This document shows, one piece after another, positions 9,601-17,582 of a DNA stretch of 64,000 nucleotides. Location: contig NYTV01000133.1 of the NCBI GenBank assembly GCA_002683685.1, forward strand, positions 1-64,000, written 5' to 3'. Under the pieces are notes generated by a model that saw nothing but the letters and a program-made list of their open reading frames with translations, was not told the DNA's origin and did no database searches. Position 1 is the stretch's first letter. Each line of letters begins with the position of its first letter. The position numbers and the translations under genes were made by a program. The stretch comes from Paracoccaceae bacterium. Lineage in GTDB: Bacteria > Pseudomonadota > Alphaproteobacteria > Rhodobacterales > Rhodobacteraceae.

Positions 9601-9691
9601 CTCCGGTCAAAAAGGTGAAATTCGAACAGGCTTGCAGCTCCGCCCAAGCCAGACGGCAATGTGGAAAAGGAAGGACATCAGAACGGGACAT
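6641..9691 (-). CDS. dnaE2: Error-prone DNA polymerase III alpha subunit DnaE2 (ImuC)
   Basis: A 1016-residue C-family polymerase used in SOS mutagenesis and lesion bypass. It has an N-terminal PHP-like domain (FLTGGSHPEEY, VAIADVNS), the palm motif with catalytic acids in PDIDVDFEHERRE, and the finger/tau-binding region with GFGAYGFPESHAASFALLVY. I start at the ATG 9691 because the alternative GTG at 9727 lies inside the LexA box. The protein stops soon after AHPVALIRHRL, where family members usually continue into an OB-fold; the last ~45 residues look unrelated. No imuA or imuB is adjacent. Confidence 0.93.
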   Translation of the reverse strand: MSRSDVLPFPHCRLAWAELQACSNFTFLTGGSHPEEYMDRAALLGLSAVAIADVNSVAGIVRAHTRAREIARQVAERQEFDRTIGLIGPPAPPGFRRSASAHIYNTPRLLPAAKIVLEEGLFATLLPKTRVGWGQLCRLISRGRLRADKGGCDLKFDDLLEFGSDQLILLHAPPALEVQPGAPSWLPHLRRLTRRFAGDVMLLLYPCYDGQDEVRFSAIAALAQRYSLPLVASAAPLMHHGARRRLTDTLTAIRLGVRVDALGRSAQVNAEQRLRSPEEAAILFQAYPEALHKTAEVLQQLTFSLDALRYEYPSELSAGENPSERLRRLAYEGLAWRYPSGATARVKKIIEHELQLIAKLNYEPYFLTVHDIVAFARSRGILCQGRGSAANSVVCYCLGVTSVSPEIGTMVFERFVSEARNEPPDIDVDFEHERREEVIQHIYERYGRQRAGLCATVVHYRGKRAIREVGRAMGLSEDTIGALSSQLWGFFSTKGLEAERMAEIGLDSSDPRLQQTMALIYEVIGFPRHLSQHVGGFVITDGRLDELVPIENASMEGRTVICWDKDDIDSLGILKVDILALGMLTCIRKAFDLISAHYGVEYTLATLPPEDPAVYDMLCRADSLGVFQVESRAQMNFLPRMRPRCFYDLVIEVAIIRPGPIQGDMVHPYIRRRNGEEPVSFPSDALGAVLGKTLGVPLFQEQAMQIAIVGAGFTPEQADRLRRSLATFKKHGNVSEFKTLFLNGMQRNGYDEDFAARCFSQIEGFGAYGFPESHAASFALLVYASSWLKYHHPGIFACALLNAQPMGFYAPAQIVRDARAHGVQLRPICVNASYWDNVMEPDGTGGLALRLGFRQIQAMREEDIAWLTAARGNGYQDVEAVWRKAGVSPKMIQALAEADAFHSLGLSRREALWAAKAITAERPLPLFAQDLEGENIAEDPAYLPQMTKGEEVVEDYVSMRLTLRAHPVALIRHRLTPGMGQSPAAPTVLGASEDQKPNLIMKHRPIHSDSKLRLVR

Positions 9692-9721
9692 AGGATCAGA
9701 CTCAGCAACAGACTCCCATAT

Positions 9722-9736
9722 GTTCACATTTTGTTC
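9722..9736. promoter_or_regulatory. LexA (SOS) box, GTTC-N7-GTTC
   Basis: The sequence GTTC ACATTTT GTTC matches exactly the direct-repeat LexA operator of alphaproteobacteria. It lies 31 bp upstream of the chosen dnaE2 start and about 120 bp from the divergent thiolase start, so it most likely represses dnaE2 until DNA damage. Confidence 0.88.
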
Positions 9737-9855
9737 TCATTTGCAATTCCTATGCGTTCCCCCAGGGGCTCAAAGCTCTTTACGCAGCGGCACCTCCAAA
9801 AAAGCCTCTCTACTTTCACCAAATTTACTTTAAGCTGGATGAAATGGAGGACAAA

Positions 9856-11031
9856 ATGACAGATATCGTAATTCTTGGCGGCGCACGCACAGCCATTGGC
9901 ACTTTTGGCGGCAGCCTCGCGGGTGTCAGCCCAATTGATCTAGGGGCGATTGCCGCCAAAGCCGCACTAACCCGCGCCGAGGTTGCAGCTGAGCAAATCG
10001 GCCATGTTGCCTTTGGTCATGTTATCAACACCGAACCACGCGATATGTATTTGTCCCGAGTCGCCGCTTTAGAGGCTGGAATCTCTGATCGAACACCGGC
10101 GATGAACGTCAATCGTCTTTGCGGATCGGGCCTGCAAGCCATCGTCAGTGTTGCGCAATCCTTGATGCTTGGCGATGCAGATTTTGGACTGGCCGGTGGC
10201 GCAGAAAATATGAGCCGCGCACCCTATATTATGCAAGCCCAGCGTTGGGGTCAAAAAATGGGGGATGTCAAAACACTCGACATGATGCTGGGCGCATTAC
10301 ACTGCCCCTTTGGCACAGGCCATATGGGTGTCACCGCCGAGAATGTCGCACAAGAACATACCATCACCCGCGAAGATCAAGACGCCTTTGCTTTAGAAAG
10401 CCAAAGCCGCGCGGCAGCTGCGATTGCAGCAGGGCGCTTTGTCGACCAAATCACCCCCGTGCCGATCAAAGTCAAACGCGATATGGTGGGTTTCATCACC
10501 GATGAACATCCCAAAGCCACCAGCGCAGAGGTGTTAGCCGGGCTGCGGACGGTCTTCCAAAAAGAGGGAACCGTCACAGCGGGCAATGCCTCAGGCATAA
10601 ATGACGGAGCAGCCGCAATCGTCTTGGCGCGGGCTGACGCTGCCGAACATGCCGGGCTTGCGCCAAAATTCCGCCTGCTCGGCTATGGCCACGCCGGCGT
10701 GCGACCCGAGGTGATGGGCATTGGTCCGGTGCCTGCGGTGGCAAACCTAATGACCAAAACCGGATTGACCATCCATGATTTTGACGTTGTTGAAAGCAAC
10801 GAAGCTTTCGCGGCGCAGGCTGTTGCGGTTAATCGCGGTCTCGGCCTGGACCCTGCACGGGTAAACCCAAACGGCGGCGCAATTGCTCTGGGTCACCCGG
10901 TGGGGGCGACAGGGGCAATTATCATGGTGAAGCTCATGGCCGAATTGGAACGCAGCGGTGGCTCAAAAGGCCTCGCCACTATGTGCATCGGCGGCGGCCA
11001 AGGGATCGCCGTGGCGATTGAGCGGATTTAG
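9856..11031 (+). CDS. Acetyl-CoA acetyltransferase / beta-ketothiolase
   Basis: A 391-residue biosynthetic-type thiolase that condenses two acyl-CoA units or cleaves 3-ketoacyl-CoA; likely roles are polyhydroxybutyrate, butanoate or ethylmalonyl-CoA metabolism. The acylated cysteine is C89 in NRLCGSGLQAI, the histidine is in GGAIALGHPVGATGA and the second active cysteine in TMCIGGGQG. The ATG at 9856 is preceded by GGAGGACAAA; the in-frame ATG at 9844 sits on that binding site. No phaB or phaC neighbour is present, so the precise substrate is open. It diverges from dnaE2. Confidence 0.92.
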   Translation: MTDIVILGGARTAIGTFGGSLAGVSPIDLGAIAAKAALTRAEVAAEQIGHVAFGHVINTEPRDMYLSRVAALEAGISDRTPAMNVNRLCGSGLQAIVSVAQSLMLGDADFGLAGGAENMSRAPYIMQAQRWGQKMGDVKTLDMMLGALHCPFGTGHMGVTAENVAQEHTITREDQDAFALESQSRAAAAIAAGRFVDQITPVPIKVKRDMVGFITDEHPKATSAEVLAGLRTVFQKEGTVTAGNASGINDGAAAIVLARADAAEHAGLAPKFRLLGYGHAGVRPEVMGIGPVPAVANLMTKTGLTIHDFDVVESNEAFAAQAVAVNRGLGLDPARVNPNGGAIALGHPVGATGAIIMVKLMAELERSGGSKGLATMCIGGGQGIAVAIERI

Positions 11032-11042
11032 AGCCTAACAAA

Positions 11043-11068
11043 GGGTGCCCCTGGCAACGGCGGCACCC
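11043..11068 (-). terminator. Terminator of the hemA-cytochrome c transcript
   Basis: An inverted repeat with seven-base arms (GGGTGCC / GGCACCC) lies between the convergent thiolase and cytochrome c genes. On the minus strand the stem is followed by TTTGTT, so it fits the end of the cytochrome c transcript; it could also serve the thiolase. Confidence 0.6.
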
Positions 11069-11092
11069 CTCAAACCTCAAAAATCAGAACAC

Positions 11093-11536
11093 CTACCTAC
11101 TGCCGATACTATACAAATAGGCGTAAATATTTCGCGCGTCTTCTTCCTTCCGCACTTTAAAGCTCATTTTCGCTCGAGCCTTTTTATCGTCAAGAAATTC
11201 CTTTAGAAAATCCTTAGGGTTTTGGACATAGGCTGAAAATGTCTCTTCTGTCCAAATCAATCCCTGCTCTGCACCGGCCTTCACCAAAGATTTTCCGTAA
11301 CGGTAGCCCGGCACGGCACCCGCTGTTGCACCGGCCATATTATACAGGTTGGGACCAGATTTACTATTGCGACCCGCCAGCTTTTCGCCGGTATCCGTTA
11401 CAACCACATGGCAGGCAACACATTGCTTGTTAAAGGCCGCTTTGCCTGCGGAGGCATCACCAGAGGCACTGTGACCATCGGCCAAAGCCCCAGAGGCCAC
11501 CATCCCTACGAATATTGCAAAAATAAACCTTTTCAT
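11093..11536 (-). CDS. cycA: Cytochrome c2-type monohaem cytochrome c
   Basis: A 147-residue periplasmic electron carrier. A signal peptide covers residues 1-19 (ends GALA-D). The haem c site is CVACH (39-43), and the class I axial methionine lies in RAKMSFKV near residue 122. The length and the KSGPNLYNMAGATAG region fit the large cytochrome c2 type that shuttles electrons from bc1 to oxidase or reaction centre. It follows hemA by 39 bp on the same strand, an order known from roseobacter and Rhodobacter photosynthesis clusters. The symbol rests on this context. Confidence 0.88.
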   Translation of the reverse strand: MKRFIFAIFVGMVASGALADGHSASGDASAGKAAFNKQCVACHVVVTDTGEKLAGRNSKSGPNLYNMAGATAGAVPGYRYGKSLVKAGAEQGLIWTEETFSAYVQNPKDFLKEFLDDKKARAKMSFKVRKEEDARNIYAYLYSIGSR

Positions 11537-11575
11537 ATCATGTTCCTAAAATTTTAAGCCCATCAAACCTGCACT

Positions 11576-12787
11576 TTAAGCAGCGACATGGGACACAGCG
11601 CATTGTTTCCAGAGCTCAGACAGGGCCGCAACTAAATGATCTACGTCAGCATCACTGTGCAACGGCGAGGGCGTAAACCGCAAACGCTCTGTACCTTTGG
11701 GGACTGTTGGGTAATTGATTGGCTGAACATAGATGCCAAAGCTATCCATCAGATAATCGGCCAGCATTTTCGTTTTCACAGCATCTTTGATCATCACCGG
11801 CACGATATGGCTGTCATTGGCCAAATGCGGAATTCCAGCTTTGTCCAGCCCAGCCCGCAGACGCGCCACTTGCGCCCGTTGGCCCATCCGTTCAACGGAG
11901 CTGGTTTTGAGATGCGCAATAGAGGTGCGCGCCGCGGCTGCGACCGCAGGTGGCAGAGCCGTGGTAAAAATAAATCCCGAACCAAACGACCGGATAAAAT
12001 CACACATCGCCTCCGAGCCAGTGATATAGCCACCAACGCAGCCAAATGCCTTGCCTAAAGTGCCCTCAATGATGTCCACACGATGCGCCAGACCTTCACG
12101 TTCACTGATGCCGCCGCCACGCGGGCCATACATACCAACCGCATGAACCTCATCAAGATAGGTGAGCGCCCCATGTTTCTCACACACATCCAATATCGCA
12201 GCAATCGGAGCGATATCCCCATCCATGGAATAGACGCTTTCAAATGCGACAATCTTTGGCCGATCTCCACAAGCGGTCAGCTTGCGGTCGAGGTCTTCCA
12301 CATCGTTATGTGCCCAAATCATTTTTTCGGCCTTGGAATGACGAATGCCTTCGATCATAGAAGCGTGGTTTTCGCTGTCTGACAAAATCACAGCATTGGG
12401 GATTTTCGCGCCCAGCGTCGCCAATGTCGTCCAGTTGGACACATAGCCAGATGTAAACAAAAGCGCCGCTTCTTTGCCATGCAAATCCGCCAGTTCCGCC
12501 TCAAGCAGCAAGTGGTCGTGATTGGTTCCGCTTATATTGCGTGTGCCGCCGGCGCCTGTACCACAGCGCCCAACAGCCTCTTGCATCGCTGCAATCACCG
12601 CAGGATGTTGCCCCATGCCCAAATAATCGTTGGAACACCAAACCGTAACGTCGCGAGTGCCTCCGTTAAAGTGATTGGTGGCCTGAGGAAACTTACCTGT
12701 TTTCCGTTCAAGATCGGCAAAATACCGATAGTTTCCATCCTGTTTCAACTGCTCAAGCCGATTTTTGAAAAAGTGGTCAAACGACAT
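11576..12787 (-). CDS. hemA: 5-aminolevulinate synthase
   Basis: A 403-residue pyridoxal-phosphate enzyme that condenses glycine and succinyl-CoA to 5-aminolevulinate, the first tetrapyrrole step in alphaproteobacteria (Shemin pathway). Landmarks: [14 protein letters not shown] (residues 49-62), GGTRNISGT, the PLP-contacting [11 protein letters not shown], and the Schiff-base lysine K246 in [10 protein letters not shown] prefer the ATG at 12787 ([14 protein letters not shown]) since it aligns with family starts; an upstream start at 12820 adds eleven polar residues. Followed by the cytochrome c gene in an apparent operon. Confidence 0.95.
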   Translation of the reverse strand: MSFDHFFKNRLEQLKQDGNYRYFADLERKTGKFPQATNHFNGGTRDVTVWCSNDYLGMGQHPAVIAAMQEAVGRCGTGAGGTRNISGTNHDHLLLEAELADLHGKEAALLFTSGYVSNWTTLATLGAKIPNAVILSDSENHASMIEGIRHSKAEKMIWAHNDVEDLDRKLTACGDRPKIVAFESVYSMDGDIAPIAAILDVCEKHGALTYLDEVHAVGMYGPRGGGISEREGLAHRVDIIEGTLGKAFGCVGGYITGSEAMCDFIRSFGSGFIFTTALPPAVAAAARTSIAHLKTSSVERMGQRAQVARLRAGLDKAGIPHLANDSHIVPVMIKDAVKTKMLADYLMDSFGIYVQPINYPTVPKGTERLRFTPSPLHSDADVDHLVAALSELWKQCAVSHVAA

Positions 12788-13179
12788 GCCATAATCTTTC
12801 TGCTGGTCCGATTCACGCACGGTCCGATGAAAAGACCGCTTGCCCCGCTTTGGATGGTATATAGGCTAGGTACTCCGGATTTCTGCATCAATAGGCAAGA
12901 TTCGATTGTTTTGCCCGCGACATTTCAGCCCCCGTGATATGAAATTCAGAAAATTTGAGTACCATCGGCAACAAACAATCCCAATCAAAAACCCCTGAAT
13001 AGTCCCGCCACCAAGCCATAACACTTTGCCCGGCGGAAAGACCGGGCCGCACCAGCCTGCCCCCCGGCGGGTGCTGCTCTCATTTTTTGTTGAAATGGCT
13101 TTATCCAGAGGTCTTTATCACCACTTTTCTAAAGACATATTTCGCCCTGTGAGATGCACGACACTCGAGGGCAGAATGA
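12788..13179. other. hemA-idi gap with no credible gene
   Basis: About 390 bases between the divergent hemA and idi genes. No frame shows a family. It holds two GC-rich hairpins near 13028-13074 followed by six T residues on the plus strand, and must contain the promoters of both flanking genes. I see no sequence I can assign to photosynthesis genes, although that is what this junction would hold in phototrophic relatives. Confidence 0.5.
13049..13088 (+). terminator. Terminator-like hairpin with T-run upstream of idi
   Basis: GCACC pairs with GGTGC, with an inner GCC/GGC stem, and the hairpin is followed after a short spacer by TTTTTT (13083-13088). A second hairpin GCCCGG/CCGGGC sits directly before it (13028-13047). 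No plus-strand gene ends here, so it would end a small RNA or attenuate the idi leader. Confidence 0.5.
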
Positions 13180-13188
13180 CTGGACATA

Positions 13189-13695
13189 TTGATTCCCGCA
13201 TGGATAGACGGTCGGTTTCAGCCGGTTGAAAAGCTGCAAACCCATCTGCGCAGATTGCGGCACAAAGCGGTGTCCGTTTTTGTCATGCGCGCTGCGGAAA
13301 CCTTGTTGCAGCGCCGCGCCATGAGCAAATATCACACACCTAGCCTTTGGGCCAATGCCTGCTGCACCCATCCAGAATGGGGCGAGACTGGTTTTGACTG
13401 CGCCCAGCGCCGGCTTGAGGAAGAATTGGGGCTCGCCGGCCAAGTCCCGGTTTACCGTGGAACGGTGGAGTATCGCGCTGATGTGGGTGGCGGTATGATC
13501 AAGCATGAGGTGGTTGAGATTTTTACGCTAAATGTCGAGCAGATCGACATCCGTCCCAATCCCGAGGAGGTGATGGATCATCGCTGGCAAGACCTAAAAG
13601 ATCTCAACGATGAGATTTCAACTCGGCCAGAGATTTTTACCCCATGGCTCAAAATCTACCTCAGCCAGCATGCAAGGGCCAAATTTAGCGCCTAA
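13189..13695 (+). CDS. idi: Isopentenyl-diphosphate delta-isomerase, type I
   Basis: Interconverts isopentenyl and dimethylallyl diphosphate, supplying quinone and carotenoid synthesis. The 168-residue Nudix-fold protein shows the metal/histidine region RHKAVSVFV, the RRAMSKYHTPSLW segment, the catalytic cysteine block NACCTHPEWGE and the acidic RRLEEELG motif. The start is uncertain. The frame opens after a TGA at 13177 and offers only CTG (13180) or TTG (13189), while a good ATG at 13176 behind GAGGGCAG is out of frame by one base. Homologues begin with a few residues before IPAW, so either a rare start or a one-base lesion is present. Confidence 0.85.
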   Translation: MIPAWIDGRFQPVEKLQTHLRRLRHKAVSVFVMRAAETLLQRRAMSKYHTPSLWANACCTHPEWGETGFDCAQRRLEEELGLAGQVPVYRGTVEYRADVGGGMIKHEVVEIFTLNVEQIDIRPNPEEVMDHRWQDLKDLNDEISTRPEIFTPWLKIYLSQHARAKFSA

Positions 13696-14465
13696 GCTGG
13701 ATAATCGCGCAAGAAGACCGGTTTTTCTGCCGTGGATTGCTCAGGTTGATAGGCATATCCACCCAAATCAAATTCTACGATTTGTGACAGATCTGACAAG
13801 CGATTCTGCACAATGAATCGCGCCATCGCACCGCGCGCTTTCTTGGCATAAAAGCTCACAATCTTTGCCTTACCGTCTTTCAGCTCCAAAAACTGCGGTG
13901 TGATAATCGGCAAAGTCAGTGCCGAGACATCCACAGCGCCGAAGTATTCTTGACTGGCGCAGTTGACCAGCGCCTGCGCTCCGGTCGCCTCAGCCTGTGC
14001 GTTTAACGCCTTCGACAACTCCTGCCCCCAATAGGCATAAAGAGATCCGCCACGATCCGTTTTCAAGCGGCTTCCCATTTCAAGACGGTAGGCTTGGATT
14101 TGATCTAAAGGCCGCAAAACACCGTAGAGCCCAGACAGAATGCGCAGGTGGTCCTGTGCCCAGCGCATGTCATCCTCGCTGAAGCTCGCCGCTTCCAAAC
14201 CTTGGTATGTGTCTCCCGCAAAAGCCAAAGCAGCAGGACGCAAAGCTTCCTCAGCTGGCTTATCCGCAAAGGCCACAAATCGCTCATGGTTAATGCGCGC
14301 GAGATTTTCGCTGATCGACATGAGCTTCTGCAACTGAGGCACCGAAAGATCCTGCGCTGTTTTCGCTAAGCTGAGCGCATCCGAAGAAAAGTCTGGCGTG
14401 GTGACATCTGAACGCGACACCTCCGCCCAATCCAGCTTTTTCGCCGGTGAAATACAAACCAACAT
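13692..14465 (-). CDS. yaaA: Peroxide stress protein YaaA (UPF0246/DUF328)
   Basis: A 257-residue cytoplasmic protein of the YaaA family, known in E. coli to lower free iron and limit Fenton damage under peroxide stress; it binds DNA. It begins with the family hallmark MLVCISPAKKLDW and contains GLYGVLRPLDQIQAYRLEMG, NCASQEYFGAV and VSFYAKKARGAMARF. Its end overlaps the convergent idi gene by four bases. It lies 37 bp downstream of recQ on the same strand, so the two may be cotranscribed as a DNA-damage/oxidative-stress pair. Confidence 0.93.
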   Translation of the reverse strand: MLVCISPAKKLDWAEVSRSDVTTPDFSSDALSLAKTAQDLSVPQLQKLMSISENLARINHERFVAFADKPAEEALRPAALAFAGDTYQGLEAASFSEDDMRWAQDHLRILSGLYGVLRPLDQIQAYRLEMGSRLKTDRGGSLYAYWGQELSKALNAQAEATGAQALVNCASQEYFGAVDVSALTLPIITPQFLELKDGKAKIVSFYAKKARGAMARFIVQNRLSDLSQIVEFDLGGYAYQPEQSTAEKPVFLRDYPA

Positions 14466-14502
14466 CGTGTCTCTCTCCTCTGCACTCTTAACCTAGAGCA
14501 GT

Positions 14503-16548
14503 CTAGGCAGACTGCAAGATTTCTAAAAAGGCCAGGCCAAAGCGTTCGGTTCGGGCGGGCGTCATTCCAGATATTTGCGCCAATTGTTCCAATGAGCTTG
14601 GTCGCCTTTCAGCGATCATGCGCAGGGTTGCGGTTGAACAGCTCATAGGTTTTTCCCCATCAAACGTCCCACGGGCCAATTGCAATTGACGCTCTTGCAG
14701 CTGATCAAAAAGCTCCCCCTCTGGGCGTCCGGCCATTTTGCGCCGTGCCGGGTGGACAGAGGCCTGCTCTCCGGTAATCACGGACAAAAACGCCGGCCCA
14801 TAGCTTTCCAGTTTTTTCGCCCCCACGCCACCAATCGAGGCCATTTGATCCAAGTTTTGCGGGCGGCACTCTGCCATTTCAATAAGAGTTTTATCATTGA
14901 ATATGATATAGGCTGGCACTTTTTGTTGTTCGGCCAAAGCGCGCCTCTTGGCTTTAAGCGCCGATAGAAGTGGCGCATCTTCTTCTGAAACCAAGGATTT
15001 GACCACCGGACGCCGCTCTTGATCTGCGGCGGTGATGCTGTCCTTGCGCAACTGGATTTGTGCCTCCCCTTTCAATAAGGGCCGCGCGTTTTGTGTAAAC
15101 CGCAGACCGCCATGACGTTCTGGATCCGGGCGTATAAGATCAAATCCCATCATCTGCCGAAAAATCGCCTGCCATTGTCCCTTGCTGATCGCCTTTCCGA
15201 CCCCAAAGGTCGGCAATTCATGATGCGCGCGTTGACGTACTTTGTCAGTAGCATTGCCGCGCAATATATCGATCAAGTGACCTGTACCAAACCATTCCCC
15301 CGTGCGTAAAATCGCCGACAGCGCCATGCGCACAGGTTCTGTTCCGTCAAATACCTCAGGTGGCCGATCACATAGGTCACAATTTCCGCAGTTCGATGCA
15401 GTTTCGCCAAAATAGGTCAGCAATGTAGAGCGGCGGCAGCTCAGAGCCTCGGCCAAACCCAACAAAGCATTAAGCCGGGCGTGATCTGCCATTTTGCGAT
15501 CCGCAGGCGCCAGCCCTTCATCAATTTGCGTACGGCGCAGGCGAATATCATCTGCGCCAAAGAGGGTCAAAGTCTCAGCTGGTGCCCCATCACGCCCACC
15601 TCGGCCAATTTCTTGGTAATAAGACTCAATGGATTTGGGCAAATCTGCATGGGCCACCCAACGAATATCAGGCTTATCAACCCCCATACCAAAGGCGACA
15701 GTGGCCACGACGATGAGACCATCTTCTTGCTGAAACCGCGTTTCAACAATTCGGCGATCTTCGGCATCCATACCGCCGTGATAAAAACAGGCCGAATGCC
15801 CCGCTTCGCGCAGCGCTTGTGCCAAAGTTTCCGTCTTGGCGCGCGTGCCGCAATAGACAATACCTGATTGCCCTTTCCGCGCCGCTGCAAAAGAAAGAAT
15901 TTGCTTGCGCGGCTGATCTTTAGCGGCAAAAGCCAAATGGATATTTGGTCGATCAAACCCATGCAAAAAACTCGCCGGAGCCTGACCATCAAAAAGTTTG
16001 TTGATAATTTCCGCTTGGGTTTCTTCGTCGGCCGTGGCGGTGAAGGCGGCCAGCGGAACGTTTAATGCCCTGCGCAGCTCGCCAATCCGTAGATAATCAG
16101 GGCGAAAATCATGACCCCATTGCGAGACACAATGCGCCTCATCCACCGCGATCATAGACACGCCAACCCGCCGCAACATCCCCAAAGACGATCCGGCTGC
16201 CAGCCGTTCTGGGGCGATATATAACAGTTTGAGCGTGCCTTGCTCCAACCCCTCCCAAACCGCATCAGTTTCCTCGGGCGTATTGCCAGAAGTTAAAGCC
16301 CCCGCTCCGACCCCGGCGGCCTGTAGGGCACGCACCTGGTCTCGCATCAAGGCAATCAGCGGCGAGATCACCACTGTCACCCCCTCGCGCATCAAGGCAG
16401 GCAACTGAAAACACAATGATTTACCGCCCCCGGTGGGCATTATGGCCAGTACATTTTGCCCCTCAGCAACCGCCCGCACAATCTCCTCCTGACCGGGGCG
16501 AAAGGCATCGAATCCGAAAACATCCCTCAGAAGGGTGGTATAGGGCAT
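14503..16548 (-). CDS. recQ: ATP-dependent DNA helicase RecQ
   Basis: A 681-residue 3'-5' superfamily 2 helicase for recombination and fork repair. The helicase core has Walker A MPTGGGKS, the DEAH-type box VDEAHC and motif VI QEIGRGGRDG. The RQC zinc site uses CRRSTLLTYF and CGNCDLC near residue 370-395. The C-terminus has an HRDC domain (about 515-590), then a second HRDC-like segment at the very end (GTFDGEKPMS ... LAQISGMTPAR), a domain doubling seen in some family members. The gene follows yggT by 15 bp and precedes yaaA. Confidence 0.96.
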   Translation of the reverse strand: MPYTTLLRDVFGFDAFRPGQEEIVRAVAEGQNVLAIMPTGGGKSLCFQLPALMREGVTVVISPLIALMRDQVRALQAAGVGAGALTSGNTPEETDAVWEGLEQGTLKLLYIAPERLAAGSSLGMLRRVGVSMIAVDEAHCVSQWGHDFRPDYLRIGELRRALNVPLAAFTATADEETQAEIINKLFDGQAPASFLHGFDRPNIHLAFAAKDQPRKQILSFAAARKGQSGIVYCGTRAKTETLAQALREAGHSACFYHGGMDAEDRRIVETRFQQEDGLIVVATVAFGMGVDKPDIRWVAHADLPKSIESYYQEIGRGGRDGAPAETLTLFGADDIRLRRTQIDEGLAPADRKMADHARLNALLGLAEALSCRRSTLLTYFGETASNCGNCDLCDRPPEVFDGTEPVRMALSAILRTGEWFGTGHLIDILRGNATDKVRQRAHHELPTFGVGKAISKGQWQAIFRQMMGFDLIRPDPERHGGLRFTQNARPLLKGEAQIQLRKDSITAADQERRPVVKSLVSEEDAPLLSALKAKRRALAEQQKVPAYIIFNDKTLIEMAECRPQNLDQMASIGGVGAKKLESYGPAFLSVITGEQASVHPARRKMAGRPEGELFDQLQERQLQLARGTFDGEKPMSCSTATLRMIAERRPSSLEQLAQISGMTPARTERFGLAFLEILQSA

Positions 16549-16563
16549 AACAGGTCCGATGGG

Positions 16564-16842
16564 TTAGCGGCCGTAATAGGCCAAAGTATATTGCAAGGCG
16601 GCCACGATCAGCAGCGCAATCAGAGGCGTCAAATCAAGCCCGCCCATATTGGGCAGGAACTGCCGAATGCGGCTATAGATCGGATGCAAAAGACGGTTCA
16701 GCCCCGACCAAATCTGCGCAACAATCGGCTGATAAAGGTTCAAAACATTGAAAGCGATCAACCAGCTCATAATCAAATGGGCAATGATAAAGAACCAAAT
16801 GACGTTCAAAACCATGTAAGGTATCGCGAAAATAGGTGCCAT
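16564..16842 (-). CDS. YggT-family integral membrane protein
   Basis: A 92-residue membrane protein with two hydrophobic segments (residues 3-27 and about 70-90) joined by a loop containing the family motif RLLHPIYSRIRQFLPNMGGLDLTPL. YggT/Ycf19 proteins are linked to osmotic tolerance, membrane assembly and division-plane organisation, without a defined reaction. It is the first gene of an apparent yggT-recQ-yaaA set and diverges from the thioesterase gene across a 141-bp gap. Confidence 0.9.
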   Translation of the reverse strand: MAPIFAIPYMVLNVIWFFIIAHLIMSWLIAFNVLNLYQPIVAQIWSGLNRLLHPIYSRIRQFLPNMGGLDLTPLIALLIVAALQYTLAYYGR

Positions 16843-16983
16843 GTGAAACCTCGACAGAAGACATTTGCTTTTACCTAAGCGCTTCGGCGCCCATCGGCAA
16901 GTCGCTTAACAGATTGAACCAAGATCATGGGTTGACCTGCGCGCCCGCGCGCTCTTTTGTGACCAAAATTTGGAGAGCCTTCA

Positions 16984-17523
16984 ATGTACCCTTTTGTCCG
17001 TCTCGCTTGGCAATTTTTCATTCACCGAAAAGCGGGCAACCTTGCCATCGGGCAAACACACCATAGCACGCATTACTGCCTGCCTTGGGACTTGGATCTT
17101 TGGCGCGAACTCAACAATGGTCGCACCCTATCGATCTATGACATGGGCCGTCTGCCAATGGCGCGTCGCTCTGGCTTGCTGGATGTTTTAAAACGCAAGG
17201 GCTGGGGTCTTACCATCGCCGGCAGCTCTGTGCGCTACCGCAAGCGGGTCCGTGTCTTTGACAAGATTGAAATGCGCAGCCGCGCCATTTGTGCCGATGC
17301 GCGGTTTTTGTATCTGGAGCAAAGCATGTGGGTGCGCGGAACCTGCACCGGACACGCGCTTTATCGCACAGCGGTGACCAATGCCGATGGAATTGTGCCT
17401 ATTGAAACCCTACAGGCTGAACTCAACCCAAATACACCCCTGCCTGCAATTCCCGAATGGGTCGCCGCATGGATCACAGCAGAGGATCTACGCCCCTGGC
17501 CGCCGATGCTCAACGCCCATTAG
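16984..17523 (+). CDS. Acyl-CoA thioesterase, hotdog fold (4HBT/THEM6-like)
   Basis: A 179-residue protein of the 4-hydroxybenzoyl-CoA thioesterase-like group. The pattern HHSTHYCLPWDLDLWRELNN followed by Y-D-MGRLPMARRSGL and VRYRKRVRVFDKIEMRSR is typical of roseobacter proteins annotated as thioesterases, with the acidic residue of the hotdog helix in the DLDLWRELN region. GGAGAG precedes the ATG. Expected role is hydrolysis of an acyl-CoA in the cytoplasm; the substrate is unknown. It is followed by the MFS gene after 59 bp and may share its promoter. Confidence 0.78.
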   Translation: MYPFVRLAWQFFIHRKAGNLAIGQTHHSTHYCLPWDLDLWRELNNGRTLSIYDMGRLPMARRSGLLDVLKRKGWGLTIAGSSVRYRKRVRVFDKIEMRSRAICADARFLYLEQSMWVRGTCTGHALYRTAVTNADGIVPIETLQAELNPNTPLPAIPEWVAAWITAEDLRPWPPMLNAH

Positions 17524-17582
17524 GAAATCCTTGCTTTGGCCATGTCTCTCAGCCACAGTTAAAACAGTTTTAGGGGCACCAT

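Noticed and set aside
9691..9727. GTG start of dnaE2 at 9727
   Set aside because: It overlaps the LexA box, which should lie in the promoter, and the extra residues are not family-like; ATG 9691 is preferred.
13692..13695. Fusion or frameshift between idi and yaaA
   Set aside because: The genes are convergent and simply share four bases at their stops.
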